Part shown: piece after piece, positions 25,227 through 33,127 of the stretch
Position numbering within the stretch: the stretch's first letter is position 1
Layout: each line of letters begins with the position of its first letter
Assembly (NCBI GenBank): GCA_937911865.1
Contig: CALDSK010000337.1
Location: 1 to 42,913, forward strand
Length of the DNA stretch: 42,913 nucleotides
Direction of reading: 5' to 3'
From: an uncultured Synechococcus sp.
Lineage (GTDB): Bacteria; Cyanobacteriota; Cyanobacteriia; Phormidesmidales; Phormidesmidaceae
Notes under the pieces: generated by a model
What the model saw: only the letters and a program-made list of their open reading frames with translations
Databases searched by the model: none
Told to the model about the DNA's origin: nothing
Position numbers and translations under genes: made by a program

Positions 25227-25727
25227 ATGCGACGGTTGTTTGCTCTGGCTTTAGTTCTCTGTCTTTCCTTTGGGTTTGCCTCTCCGGCAGCCGCAGGAAT
25301 TGCAGGTGACAATGTAGCAGGCCTGACCCCCTGCAACGAGTCAGCCGCCTTCCAAAAGCGTGCCGATGCTGCGACTACTGAGTCCGCAAAAGCTCGATTC
25401 GAGTTCTATGCTAACACCAGCCTTCTGTGTGGTCCTGAAGGACTTCCCCACCTAATTGTGGATGGCGATTTAGCCCATGCCGGCGAATTCTTGATTCCGA
25501 GCGTCCTATTTTTGCTGATCACCGGTTGGATTGGCTGGGCCGGTCGTTCTTATGTGATTGCTGTTCGAAGCGAAAAGTCTCCTGAAGAAAAAGAGATTGT
25601 CATCGATGTACCGCTAGCTATCAAATGCTCTTTGGGTGCTGCGGCTTGGCCACTACTGGCACTGAAAGAAATGACCTCAGGCGAAATGTTTGCCAAGAAA
25701 GAAGAGATTACGGTCTCTCCTCGCTAG
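25227..25727 (+). CDS. psaF: Photosystem I subunit III
   Basis: 166 aa. ATG at 25227 with a GAGAGAGGAA stretch upstream; the frame extends to 25104 but the added part is not PsaF-like. A signal peptide (MRRLFALALVLCLSFGFASPAAA) leads to the mature N-terminus GIAGDNVAGLTPCNESAAF, with the two lumenal cysteines (LTPCNES; SLLCGPEG). The conserved FYANTSLLCGPEGLPHLIVDG and the hydrophobic segment LFLLITGWIGWAGRSY follow. PsaF is the lumenal-side PSI subunit near the donor docking site and antenna. First gene of psaF-psaJ-psaL. Confidence 0.97.
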   Translation: MRRLFALALVLCLSFGFASPAAAGIAGDNVAGLTPCNESAAFQKRADAATTESAKARFEFYANTSLLCGPEGLPHLIVDGDLAHAGEFLIPSVLFLLITGWIGWAGRSYVIAVRSEKSPEEKEIVIDVPLAIKCSLGAAAWPLLALKEMTSGEMFAKKEEITVSPR

Positions 25728-25812
25728 GATCGCTCATTCAGAAATAGCGATCACAGCGATAGAAAGGCATCCACAGAAAAAGCGCCTTGTGAACAGATCC
25801 TTCACAGGGTGC
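25728..25812 (+). ncRNA. Two hairpins in psaF-psaJ spacer
   Basis: Directly after the psaF stop, gatcgct/agcgatc (25728-25734, 25746-25752) forms a 7-bp stem. Then 25782-25793 pairs with 25801-25812 as a continuous 12-bp stem with two G-U pairs, loop cagatcc. No T-run follows, so these look like processing or 3'-end stability elements within a psaFJ(L) transcript, not terminators. Confidence 0.5.
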
Positions 25813-25901
25813 GTCTGATGATCAACATCTATCTGCAGCCCGTTTATTTGCCACCTTTGACCGATGGTTCGACTCCGGTCGAGCTTTTATGATTAGAACT
25901 C

Positions 25902-25910
25902 CAAGGAGGA
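25902..25910 (+). promoter_or_regulatory. psaJ ribosome-binding site
   Basis: aaggaggag, a near-perfect anti-16S match seven bases before the psaJ ATG; it fixes the start of this short gene. Confidence 0.85.
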
Positions 25911-25916
25911 GTATCC

Positions 25917-26042
25917 ATGAGCAGTAATCTATTGAAGTATCTCTCAACGGCCCCCGTCATTGCCACCGTTTGGATGGTAATCACCGCTGGGATTTTGATT
26001 GAATTTAATCGGTTCTTTCCTGACTTGCTACTACACCCGTAG
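25917..26042 (+). CDS. psaJ: Photosystem I subunit IX
   Basis: 41 aa. The sequence begins MSSNLLKYLSTAPVIATVW and ends in FNRFFPDLLLHP, which is a standard PsaJ, with one transmembrane helix (about 12-30). It has a strong Shine-Dalgarno. PsaJ packs against PsaF at the edge of PSI. The order psaF-psaJ is general in cyanobacteria; here psaL follows 62 bp later on the same strand. Confidence 0.95.
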   Translation: MSSNLLKYLSTAPVIATVWMVITAGILIEFNRFFPDLLLHP

Positions 26043-26104
26043 TCGAAGCGCAGTACTAAAAGAAAAGATCAGGTTGAGTAAGTTTGGAGAACTTTTGATT
26101 AGAT

Positions 26105-26599
26105 ATGGCAACAGCATCATCGAAATTTGTTAAGCCCTACGCGGGCAATCCTCAGATTGGCAATCTAGAGACCCCTTTGAATTCTTCTGGGCTTAGCCAG
26201 GCCTTTCTGAGTAATTTACCGGCCTATCGCAAAGGCCTTTCCGCGCAGCGTCGCGGATTGGAAGTTGGCATGGCGCACGGCTATTTGCTGTACGGCCCCT
26301 TTGCTTTGCTAGGTCCCCTAAGAGACTCTGACGTTCCTGCGGTTGCAGGGTTAATCGGAGCGATAGGGCTGGTATTGATTTTGACCATTTGTCTCTCTCT
26401 GTATAGTGGCGCAAATGTTAGCCCTGAAGTCTCTCGTAATACGCTGCCCTACACCCCACCTGAGGGGCTGAGCACAGACGAAGGCTGGAGTGAGTTTGCT
26501 GGTAGCTTCCTAGTTGGCGGTATCGGTGGCGCGATTTTCGCGTTCTTCCTCTCAGCTAATTTACCTTTGCTATCTTCACTGGTTGCAGGCGCCCAATAA
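26105..26599 (+). CDS. psaL: Photosystem I subunit XI
   Basis: 164 aa. Features in order: KPYAGNPQIGNLETPLNSS, AYRKGLSAQRRGLEVGMAHGYLLYGPFALLGPLRD (chlorophyll-binding helix start), a second helix VAGLIGAIGLVLILTICLSLY, a Pro-rich loop (NTLPYTPPEGLSTDEGW) and a final helix FLVGGIGGAIFAFFLS. PsaL makes the contacts between PSI monomers, so it sets whether PSI forms trimers, dimers or tetramers. It lies right after psaF-psaJ and has no psaI beside it. A strong terminator follows about 110 bp downstream. Confidence 0.97.
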   Translation: MATASSKFVKPYAGNPQIGNLETPLNSSGLSQAFLSNLPAYRKGLSAQRRGLEVGMAHGYLLYGPFALLGPLRDSDVPAVAGLIGAIGLVLILTICLSLYSGANVSPEVSRNTLPYTPPEGLSTDEGWSEFAGSFLVGGIGGAIFAFFLSANLPLLSSLVAGAQ

Positions 26600-26706
26600 G
26601 CTGCCTCCTAACAAGCTGCCAGCGAATTGATAGCATTGACCAGCTTTCGCTAGCTGTTGAGCTAACGCCTTCTGCGGCGATAGCAAGTAGCTTATCTGGA
26701 ATTTAT

Positions 26707-26743
26707 AAACTCTCTTCGATCTATGGATCGAAGAGAGTTTTTT
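26707..26743 (+). terminator. Intrinsic terminator of the psa cluster
   Basis: A 15-bp perfect stem (26707-26721 with 26726-26740), loop tatg, ending in six T's. The A's on the left are too few for a strong reverse terminator, and no minus-strand gene ends here. Confidence 0.9.
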
Positions 26744-26884
26744 AATGGGTGAAGGATGACCTTTGAAGTCTCTTCTAAACGGTAGCCTAGTATCCCTCAC
26801 TAGCCGAGAAAAGCCGCTTAGAATAGGGGAAGCGCAGGCGCTAAAAGAGGTTTGTCCTGTCTTTCTTATTGCTAAGGTTGTTAT

Positions 26885-27976
26885 ATGGATATCGGTGTTC
26901 CAAGAGAGATTAAGGATCAGGAGTTCCGGGTGGGCCTGAGCCCGGCAAGCGTGAAGGAGCTGTGCGATCGCAACCATGCCGTTGTTGTAGAAACGCAGGC
27001 AGGAAAAGGCGCGGGCTTTAGTGACGAAGACTACAAAGAAGCAGGCGCAAGAATTGCCATGGATGCCGCGACACCCTGGCAGCAAGCAATGGTGGTCAAG
27101 GTAAAAGAGCCCTTACCTGCTGAGTACGATTTGATTCAATCTGGACAGCTGCTGTTTACCTATTTACACTTAGCGGCAGGCAGAGCACTAACAGAAAGGC
27201 TGATAGAAAGCGGCGTGACGGCGATTGCCTATGAAAGTGTAGAAAAAGACGGAACCTTACCATTGCTCATGCCGATGAGCGTGATTGCTGGCCGCCTGTC
27301 TGTGCAGTTTGGCGCTCGCTTTTTAGAAAAGCAGCAGGGTGGACGCGGCGTGCTGTTGGGAGGCATGCCAGGTGTCGCCGCAGGCAAAGTGGCTATTATT
27401 GGTGGCGGCGTAGTCGGAACCGAAGCGGCAAAAATGGCCGTTGGGCTAGGGGCACAGGTCACGATTATCGATATCAACGTAGACCGGCTAACCTATCTAG
27501 AGACTCTTTTTGGCTCGCGGGTGAGTTTGCTGTATAGCAACACACCTAACATCACGGCGGCTGTGACGGCAGCGGATTTAGTTGTGGGCGCTGTATTAGT
27601 GCCCAACCGTAAAGCACCTACGCTGGTCACCAGTGAGATGGTAAAGGCCATGCGCACTGGATCGGTAATTGTTGATGTCGCGGTCGATCAGGGCGGCTGT
27701 ATTGAAACGCTAAAAGTGACCTCTCACAGTGAGCCGGTATATACAGAGCTAGGCGTTGTTCACTATGGCGTACCCAATATGCCAGGCGCGGTGCCCTGGA
27801 CAGCAACCCAGGCGCTCAACAACAGTACGTTGCCGTATGTACTGCGGCTAGCAGAAAAAGGAATAACGGCGCTGAAGCAGGAGGATGCCATTGGTAGGGG
27901 ACTGGCGATCGCTCTAAACGTCCAAGACCACCAGCTAGTCCATCCTGCGGTTCAAAAGGTGTTTCCCGACCTATAG
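26885..27976 (+). CDS. ald: Alanine dehydrogenase
   Basis: 363 aa NAD-dependent alanine dehydrogenase (alanine to pyruvate and ammonia, reversible). The N-terminal MDIGVPREIKDQEFRVGLSP, Lys in VVKVKEP, H95 in TYLHLAA, the Rossmann stretch VAIIGGGVVGTEAAKMAVGLG and the C-terminal PNMPGAVPWTATQALNN are all present and normal. In cyanobacteria Ald serves nitrogen recycling. It is monocistronic; its 3' end overlaps the convergent Rof-like gene by 6 bp. Confidence 0.96.
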   Translation: MDIGVPREIKDQEFRVGLSPASVKELCDRNHAVVVETQAGKGAGFSDEDYKEAGARIAMDAATPWQQAMVVKVKEPLPAEYDLIQSGQLLFTYLHLAAGRALTERLIESGVTAIAYESVEKDGTLPLLMPMSVIAGRLSVQFGARFLEKQQGGRGVLLGGMPGVAAGKVAIIGGGVVGTEAAKMAVGLGAQVTIIDINVDRLTYLETLFGSRVSLLYSNTPNITAAVTAADLVVGAVLVPNRKAPTLVTSEMVKAMRTGSVIVDVAVDQGGCIETLKVTSHSEPVYTELGVVHYGVPNMPGAVPWTATQALNNSTLPYVLRLAEKGITALKQEDAIGRGLAIALNVQDHQLVHPAVQKVFPDL

Positions 27977-28210
27977 AATTTCTTCTTCACCCGCACGAAT
28001 CGCCGTCAGTCGATCCAGGCGAATAATCGTACCATCGGCTAGCTTGCAATAGTCTGCGCCGCTGTCGGCATAGATATCAACGATGGTGTCTGTTGCCCCA
28101 ACAACATCACCTGATTCCGTACGATATGTTATTTGGACTGTGCGCTTTAGCGTTGCGATCGCCTCTAACTTATCAGAAAGAGCGCAGCTTACTGGTTGGT
28201 AGTCATCCAC
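27971..28210 (-). CDS. Rof-like (Rho-binding antiterminator family) small protein
   Basis: 79 aa. YQPVSCALSDKLEAIATLKRTVQITYRTESGD matches the opening of Rof-type proteins (YxPIxC, then an alpha helix and an Sm-like beta barrel), ending with the strand TIIRLDRLTAIRA. In E. coli Rof inhibits Rho. Cyanobacteria usually lack Rho, so the partner here must differ (inference). The start is a GTG at 28210 supported by GAGGTG about 7 nt upstream. Convergent with ald. Confidence 0.65.
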   Translation of the reverse strand: MDDYQPVSCALSDKLEAIATLKRTVQITYRTESGDVVGATDTIVDIYADSGADYCKLADGTIIRLDRLTAIRAGEEEIL

Positions 28211-28339
28211 AACAGTTCACCTCAATGTCTCTAATAACAATGATATCGCTCCCACTAAAACCTAGATTACGTCCCTAGCGCTGGATATAACCACCCCACT
28301 GCTTTGGCCTATCATTAATCTCCTTATTAGGCCTGTTAT

Positions 28340-29797
28340 TCAACCTTGAGTGGCAACCGTCAAAACCTGTGGCGGCGTAGCATCCGGCGGATAAAGAAAC
28401 TGAACATTGACGTCGCGCTGCTCACCGGGCGCTAGCGTAAGATCTAACAGCGATTCGCCCTGTTCTCCACTGTTTTGAACAACATATTTATAGACCGCAC
28501 GCGAGCGGCCATCTGTCTCTTTGTACAAAAACAGCACCGTACCCCGGAAAAACACTCGCTGTTCTGGCGACGCATAAAATTGAAGTGCGTCGTCGTCGCT
28601 ATCGTTTTGCAGCGGCGTTTGAACAGAAAGCGACACTGTTTTTGGACTATCTGTGTCGTTGTACAGCGGCAGGTCAAGATTGTACTCAATTCCATAGTTG
28701 CCGTTGGCCACATGGGCAGTGTCAGAATAGCGAGCAACGATAGGTGCGCTCTGTATCTGACCGGTCCCTAACGTGTTGCGCTCTAGCGTGCTAAGCCCGT
28801 AAGAAATTTGCTCTCCAGGGGTAGGAATTGCCAGCTGAGAACTACGGCCATCGGTCAGGGTTGCCCGCCACTGAGAGCCTTCAACAACACCAGCGACTCG
28901 GCCGTAGCGAAACGTAGCGTCGCTGCTACCTGGACGGCTAGGCGACTGATCGCGAGGTGTCGCTAGCTTGCCACGGGCGAGCAGCAGTTTCCACTCATCT
29001 ACCGTAGGCACACGTTCACCGCCATTGCTTTGAGGCGCATGCATGGCCAGGCTAGCAACATAGACCGGACCACTGCTGTTTAACCGAATCAGTGTAGAGC
29101 GGCCGTTGAGGCGAGGCCCTTCACCCGAGCTAGCAGACACCGGCGGCGGCGTAATTGCACTACCTGGCGGCAAGCTACCATCGGTAGCAACCGTTAACCG
29201 ACGCAAGGGAATCGGGACGTTGAGCAGTAAATGACTTTCGCCTGGGGGAATAGACACCTGAGCAGGCAGCACAGCCTGACGGCGACCGCGCAGCACATCG
29301 TTCATGACTCGGCTGCCTGGCCCTGAAAAGTTGTTGCTATACAGATTTGAAGAGCCCGATGCTATTTCGTTCCACGGAGACTCTTGACTGAGGTAGGAAG
29401 CACCGTCACGCAGTGAGAGAGTCACGGTGCGATCGCCTGGATTGTGCACCAGAATCGCTTTGTACATCGTGCGCGTATCGCGGTCGTCCTGCCCGCGCAC
29501 TACATGGTGAGAAAAGATATCAAAGCGACCGTCAAACCTGTAGTTGAGGTGCGCCCCTGGGTCGCTCTTGCCTCGACTGGGGAAGGTCGAGAGCAAAATG
29601 CCAGCACCGCTAATGATCTCTGGGCTATTGCTGTTAAAAACTGGCACATCATCTAACCCACCGGGAAGAGAGCGCACTTCTTGGGGAATAGTCACCACGT
29701 CAGACTGGGCTACCAGAGGCGCGGCAGATACCGACGTTGGAACAATAGGATGGTGAAGTGTATTGACCAGCGAGAGCAAAGAAAAAAGTGAGAGCAT
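28340..29797 (-). CDS. DUF3370 exported protein
   Basis: 485 aa. A hydrophobic N-terminus (MLSLFSLLSLVNTLHHPIVPTSV...) reads as a signal peptide. The DUF3370 domain follows with its usual opening VRSLPGGLDDVPVFNSNSPEII and GILLSTFPSRGKS. Beta-rich repeats and a late LAPGEQRDVNVQFLYPPDATPPQVLTV complete it. It is likely periplasmic or surface-attached; function unknown. The ATG lies 1 nt after the stop of a 41-aa ORF on the same strand, and the large GTPase gene ends about 195 bp upstream on that strand. Confidence 0.85.
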   Translation of the reverse strand: MLSLFSLLSLVNTLHHPIVPTSVSAAPLVAQSDVVTIPQEVRSLPGGLDDVPVFNSNSPEIISGAGILLSTFPSRGKSDPGAHLNYRFDGRFDIFSHHVVRGQDDRDTRTMYKAILVHNPGDRTVTLSLRDGASYLSQESPWNEIASGSSNLYSNNFSGPGSRVMNDVLRGRRQAVLPAQVSIPPGESHLLLNVPIPLRRLTVATDGSLPPGSAITPPPVSASSGEGPRLNGRSTLIRLNSSGPVYVASLAMHAPQSNGGERVPTVDEWKLLLARGKLATPRDQSPSRPGSSDATFRYGRVAGVVEGSQWRATLTDGRSSQLAIPTPGEQISYGLSTLERNTLGTGQIQSAPIVARYSDTAHVANGNYGIEYNLDLPLYNDTDSPKTVSLSVQTPLQNDSDDDALQFYASPEQRVFFRGTVLFLYKETDGRSRAVYKYVVQNSGEQGESLLDLTLAPGEQRDVNVQFLYPPDATPPQVLTVATQG

Positions 29798-29798
29798 T

Positions 29799-29924
29799 TT
29801 AAGTTAAAAGCCCAGCTAAAAAACCAATGTGACCGACGATGAGAGCGTAGGCGTGACCTGCTTTAGATGACCACGGAAGATGACTGTAGAAGGCGAACAC
29901 AAGGCCGTTGCTTCCCACGCACAT
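29799..29924 (-). CDS. Possible 41-aa ORF just upstream of DUF3370 gene
   Basis: An ORF on the minus strand, MCVGSNGLVFAFYSH... to ...GHIGFLAGLLT, with an aromatic and His-rich middle and a hydrophobic C-terminal half that could span a membrane. Its TAA stop is separated from the DUF3370 ATG by one base (taaaATG), a typical coupling arrangement. No clear Shine-Dalgarno precedes it and I recognise no family. It could be a coupled leader peptide, a small membrane protein or the decayed end of a larger gene. Confidence 0.35.
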   Translation of the reverse strand: MCVGSNGLVFAFYSHLPWSSKAGHAYALIVGHIGFLAGLLT

Positions 29925-29992
29925 TTCGTCATAAAACGAGTGGGTTAGAACATATCACCACGCCCAGACCACTGGCAACGAGAAGTGGACAG

Positions 29993-31987
29993 TTATGAAT
30001 TAGCCAGGTCTCTTTTCTCAAGATAAAACTCAATTCTGGGCTCTAGCTGGCCAATCGGCATATTTTGAGTCCAGTACTCTACCAGGGCGTGACCAAACGC
30101 CCAGGCTCTCTTATCAGCTGAATGTTGCTCGTCGGTTCTTAGCAAGACAGGCCACAGGGTCAACAAATCGAAAGTCGATTTTGGGTTAGCTCGGCTGGTC
30201 CGGCCCTCTGCTAACAGTGAGTACAGTTCGTAGGCCATTTGCAGCTTGCCCAGTACGACGGGGACTTCTTCTACGGGAATCTTTTCGATGAGCACTGCGC
30301 CGAGCGCTGGCGTTCCAGTGGTCATGGTAGAGATAAACTGGAGCACCGGACTCTTGAGTAGCTTGGCCACACCTTCCGTTGTTGTCATCTGGAAGGTATA
30401 GCGATCAATAATTTTGGCCGCAGCGTTAGTACGGGCTGTCTGATTGCGAAGGAAGCGAGCTAGGCGCAGCTGTTTAGCGGGAGCGATCGCATTAATTAGC
30501 GCCTCAGCTAAAACATCGTCGCCCCAGGCGTTACGACCCTCGTGCTGAGCCACCAGTGGCAGCACCTGCTGGCAGTAGTCATCTAAAGACTCTGCTCGGT
30601 AGGCGATCGCTTCTCGAATCGATTGTTCTTTGGGCCAACCGCCCGTGCGCCAGTTGTACGGCGGGCTCCACTCACGAATAGGTCTGAGCTTATCAACCTT
30701 ATTCACCACCGCAATTACAGGCAAATCGCTGAGCTCTGATCTGATCTCCTGTAAAAAGTCCGCATCCATTTGCAGCGCCGGATCTAACGCTGGGGTTACG
30801 AGCAGCAAAGCATCCGCTTCTGCCGCGTAGTCAATTACCTGCGATCGCAGGTCTTCGCGCAGCGCCTGCTCGTAACCCGGCGTATCCCACAGCGTCAGCG
30901 ATTCTGTTTGATCGCGGCTCTGCCAGCAGTAGCTCTGAATTTTGTCTGTGCTCGGCAGGACATCTACAGCCGCTCGCTCAGCTTGAAACAGCGTGTTGAT
31001 CACGCTGCTTTTACCCGCACCCGTACGACCTACTAGCAAAATATTCACCGGCTTCTGCGTTACAGCGTCCACTGGCTCAGCTCGGTCGATAATTTCCCGC
31101 AGGGTTTCGGTCTTTGCCTTTGGTAGCGCCGGTTCAGCCGCCGGTAGCTCAGCAAAAGCGGTACTGACATCACCGCCATAAAGCGCAATCGACTGCTTGG
31201 CTAGGTTACGCAGCGCCGTTTCACGCAGAAGATTGCTCAAGTTCAGTACGATCTGCTGATTGGCCTGGCTCATGTTTTTGGCACTGACCTGACGGGCGAT
31301 CGCCGCCGCCGGGTTCAAGGCCCACTGCGCCCAGCTAAATGCCTTCATTAGCTTCTTAGCAGAGGGCTCTAGCTTTTGATACAGCTCTACGCCTTCTACC
31401 ATTTGACCGACCGACACCTGATTTAGCACAGGCGACAGCTTTTGCATCATGCGGTCGGTATCGTCCACAGTGCCCCGGATCAGCCCGTAGGCCTGCGGCA
31501 CATAAATGTTAAGCAAGGGCCGCTTTACTTCAGGGTGATAGGTTTTAGAAATTGCGGTGACCAGCGCCATACAGCGCTGCCAGAACGTAGCCCAGTCATC
31601 CCATATCGGTGGGTCGTCTTGCGCAGCCTGCAGTAGTTGCGTCAGCGCTCTTTCCACTTTTGCTGGCGTATCGAGATCGGCCGCAGCGCCCGCTTTAGCC
31701 GCAGCGCTATTTATCGCATCGTCAGCAGCAGCAGCGGCCTCAGCCGTCTGAGCCTCTAGCTCGGCATTCGCTTCGGACACCAGCGCTTCTGCCTGTGACA
31801 TCGCCGGGCGGGTCCACCGCACCAGCAGCCATCGCCAGCCCAGCAGCATAAAAATAAAAACTGCCCAGATCCAATTCAGGCCCCAGGCGCGAATTTGCTG
31901 CCCCGCTGCAAGCAGCACAAAGGTAACAATGATGGCAATCGGTGCAATCAGCACAGCGATTTGCCACGGCTTTAATCGCAGTATCAT
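29993..31987 (-). CDS. Large membrane-anchored GTPase (Era/YfjP-like G domain)
   Basis: 664 aa. Two N-terminal helices (about 9-29 and 38-58) are followed by an Ala/Glu-rich probable coiled coil (68-100), a helical region (110-280) and a G domain: G1 GRTGAGKSSVINTLF (about 320-334), G3 DTPG (368-371) and G4 NKVD (about residue 432). The long C-terminal half is helical and ends near QLEPRIEFYLEKRDLANS. The G domain resembles the HSR1/YfjP group. Likely a peripheral inner-membrane or thylakoid GTPase, perhaps in membrane remodelling or assembly (inference). It is probably followed by the DUF3370 unit on the same strand. Confidence 0.85.
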   Translation of the reverse strand: MILRLKPWQIAVLIAPIAIIVTFVLLAAGQQIRAWGLNWIWAVFIFMLLGWRWLLVRWTRPAMSQAEALVSEANAELEAQTAEAAAAADDAINSAAAKAGAAADLDTPAKVERALTQLLQAAQDDPPIWDDWATFWQRCMALVTAISKTYHPEVKRPLLNIYVPQAYGLIRGTVDDTDRMMQKLSPVLNQVSVGQMVEGVELYQKLEPSAKKLMKAFSWAQWALNPAAAIARQVSAKNMSQANQQIVLNLSNLLRETALRNLAKQSIALYGGDVSTAFAELPAAEPALPKAKTETLREIIDRAEPVDAVTQKPVNILLVGRTGAGKSSVINTLFQAERAAVDVLPSTDKIQSYCWQSRDQTESLTLWDTPGYEQALREDLRSQVIDYAAEADALLLVTPALDPALQMDADFLQEIRSELSDLPVIAVVNKVDKLRPIREWSPPYNWRTGGWPKEQSIREAIAYRAESLDDYCQQVLPLVAQHEGRNAWGDDVLAEALINAIAPAKQLRLARFLRNQTARTNAAAKIIDRYTFQMTTTEGVAKLLKSPVLQFISTMTTGTPALGAVLIEKIPVEEVPVVLGKLQMAYELYSLLAEGRTSRANPKSTFDLLTLWPVLLRTDEQHSADKRAWAFGHALVEYWTQNMPIGQLEPRIEFYLEKRDLANS

Positions 31988-32160
31988 TGGGCGAGCGCTC
32001 CCTAGCTAGCATCCTATAGCGTTCTGCCATTTCATACGGCTATTTTGTATGGCATTTCGCTATGGGTTTAGTCTAGTACTTGGGCTAAACAGCGCTCTCT
32101 ATCAGCAGACGCGATTACAGGTTTTATGTAGGACTCATTGGCGGTAGTCCTATTAGGGAC

Positions 32161-32358
32161 TCATTGGCGGTAGTGTATCAGCAGAAAATCAGGCAAAACG
32201 TCAGCATCGGACATTAACCCAGTTGATTCAGGGAGTTCTGATTTGGGCTGTGGTGACGATTGCTGATGCAAAAGATAAATAAACACGATAAAAGCCACTG
32301 TGCAAGCAGAGCGAAACCATAAAGAGAGAACGCTGGGTTGAGAACGACGATAAGACAC
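32161..32358 (-). CDS. Doubtful small membrane ORF, 65 aa
   Basis: GTG start without a Shine-Dalgarno. It has one hydrophobic segment (SACTVAFIVFIYLL) after a basic start (MSYRRSQPS). Its last codons come from the second copy of a duplicated 18-nt word, which suggests recent slippage at the 3' end. Keep only as a candidate. Confidence 0.25.
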   Translation of the reverse strand: MSYRRSQPSVLSLWFRSACTVAFIVFIYLLHQQSSPQPKSELPESTGLMSDADVLPDFLLIHYRQ

Positions 32359-32476
32359 GTAAGAGGTAGAGAAGATAAAATTTGAACGTAAACATTCTTT
32401 TGGGTCAAGGCTGACGCTTTAACCAAAGAACGGGTAGAGCCCTGCAAAGAGCTAAGAAAGGGGGGCCGTGAGCAAA

Positions 32477-32494
32477 CCGCCGAGCACTCGGCGG
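32477..32494. other. GC-rich 8-bp inverted repeat
   Basis: ccgccgag (32477-32484) and ctcggcgg (32487-32494) with 2 nt between, no T-run. Could be a compact RNA stem (inner pairs open) or a protein-binding palindrome. Confidence 0.45.
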
Positions 32495-32514
32495 CCGTTG
32501 CTGTAAGTGTTAGT

Positions 32515-32541
32515 TGTAATTGTTCTTACAGAACAATTACA
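32515..32541. other. Perfect 12-bp palindrome with 3-nt centre
   Basis: tgtaattgttct (32515-32526), tac, agaacaattaca (32530-32541). No T-run follows on either side, so not a simple terminator. It looks like an operator-type palindrome or an RNA stem in otherwise empty DNA. Confidence 0.55.
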
Positions 32542-32617
32542 GTGAGCGGGTTGAGTGCAATATGCTGACTATCGGCTCAGGTGAGAAGGGGTGGCATTTT
32601 TGTTCTGTTCTCACTCG

Positions 32618-32656
32618 ACTGGCTGATTTAACTGGCTAATTTAACTGGCTGACTCG
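32618..32656. repeat. 13-bp tandem repeat, three copies
   Basis: actggctgattta, actggctaattta, actggctgactcg at 32618, 32631 and 32644, with a decayed fourth. Confidence 0.7.
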
Positions 32657-33127
32657 ACTAGTTAGCCGATTTGTTGATCCGAGCTGTTAATTAATCTGTT
32701 GGCTGACCTACCCAAACAAGCAAGCATCCTCTGTGCGCATCAAATCTACAGGCATTAGAAGAAGGCATTGGAGGAGACTATTGGATAAAGATAAATGCAC
32801 TAACAGACGAAAGCGCTAACAGATGAAATCAGCGAAATCACATCTCAGATAAAGTATGTGCTATTTCAGTGTATCAAAGAATACAGGTTTTTGACAGTGT
32901 TGAGGCGCTTGCAGCTAGTTTCACCAGCAGATTCGCAATAGTCTAAAGGCATATTTGGTTATCGTTTTTGCCCTCATCCTGATGTTTTTTATGTGACATG
33001 GATAGCGGCTGCCTGCCGTTTGAACGTGCATCACTGCGTGCCACAAACCAGGCGTCATGAACCTTGCTCCAGAAAGGCAACCAAACGATAGAGTAAGAAA
33101 AGTTTATTTGTAGACAGCTAACTCAAT

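Larger units (their letters stand above)
31988..33127. other. Gene-poor 1.1-kb stretch
   Basis: No firm gene. It contains an 18-nt direct repeat with 26-nt period (32131-32148, 32157-32174), a possible 65-aa ORF, GC-rich and AT-rich dyads (32477-32494, 32515-32541) and a 13-bp tandem repeat. Short AT-rich sequence before the FKBP gene probably holds its promoter. I do not recognise rnpB, tmRNA, SRP or 6S RNA signatures here. Confidence 0.5.

Noticed and set aside
26576..27085. 169-aa minus-strand ORF over the psaL-ald spacer
   Set aside because: Runs through the psaL terminator and into ald; composition not protein-like.
32214..32447. 77-aa minus-strand ORF
   Set aside because: Frame competes with the 65-aa candidate; its hydrophobic look comes from AT-rich intergenic DNA; no ribosome-binding site.
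32359..33127. Housekeeping RNA gene (rnpB, tmRNA, SRP RNA or 6S RNA)
   Set aside because: None of the conserved sequence blocks of these RNAs could be found on either strand; only isolated dyads.
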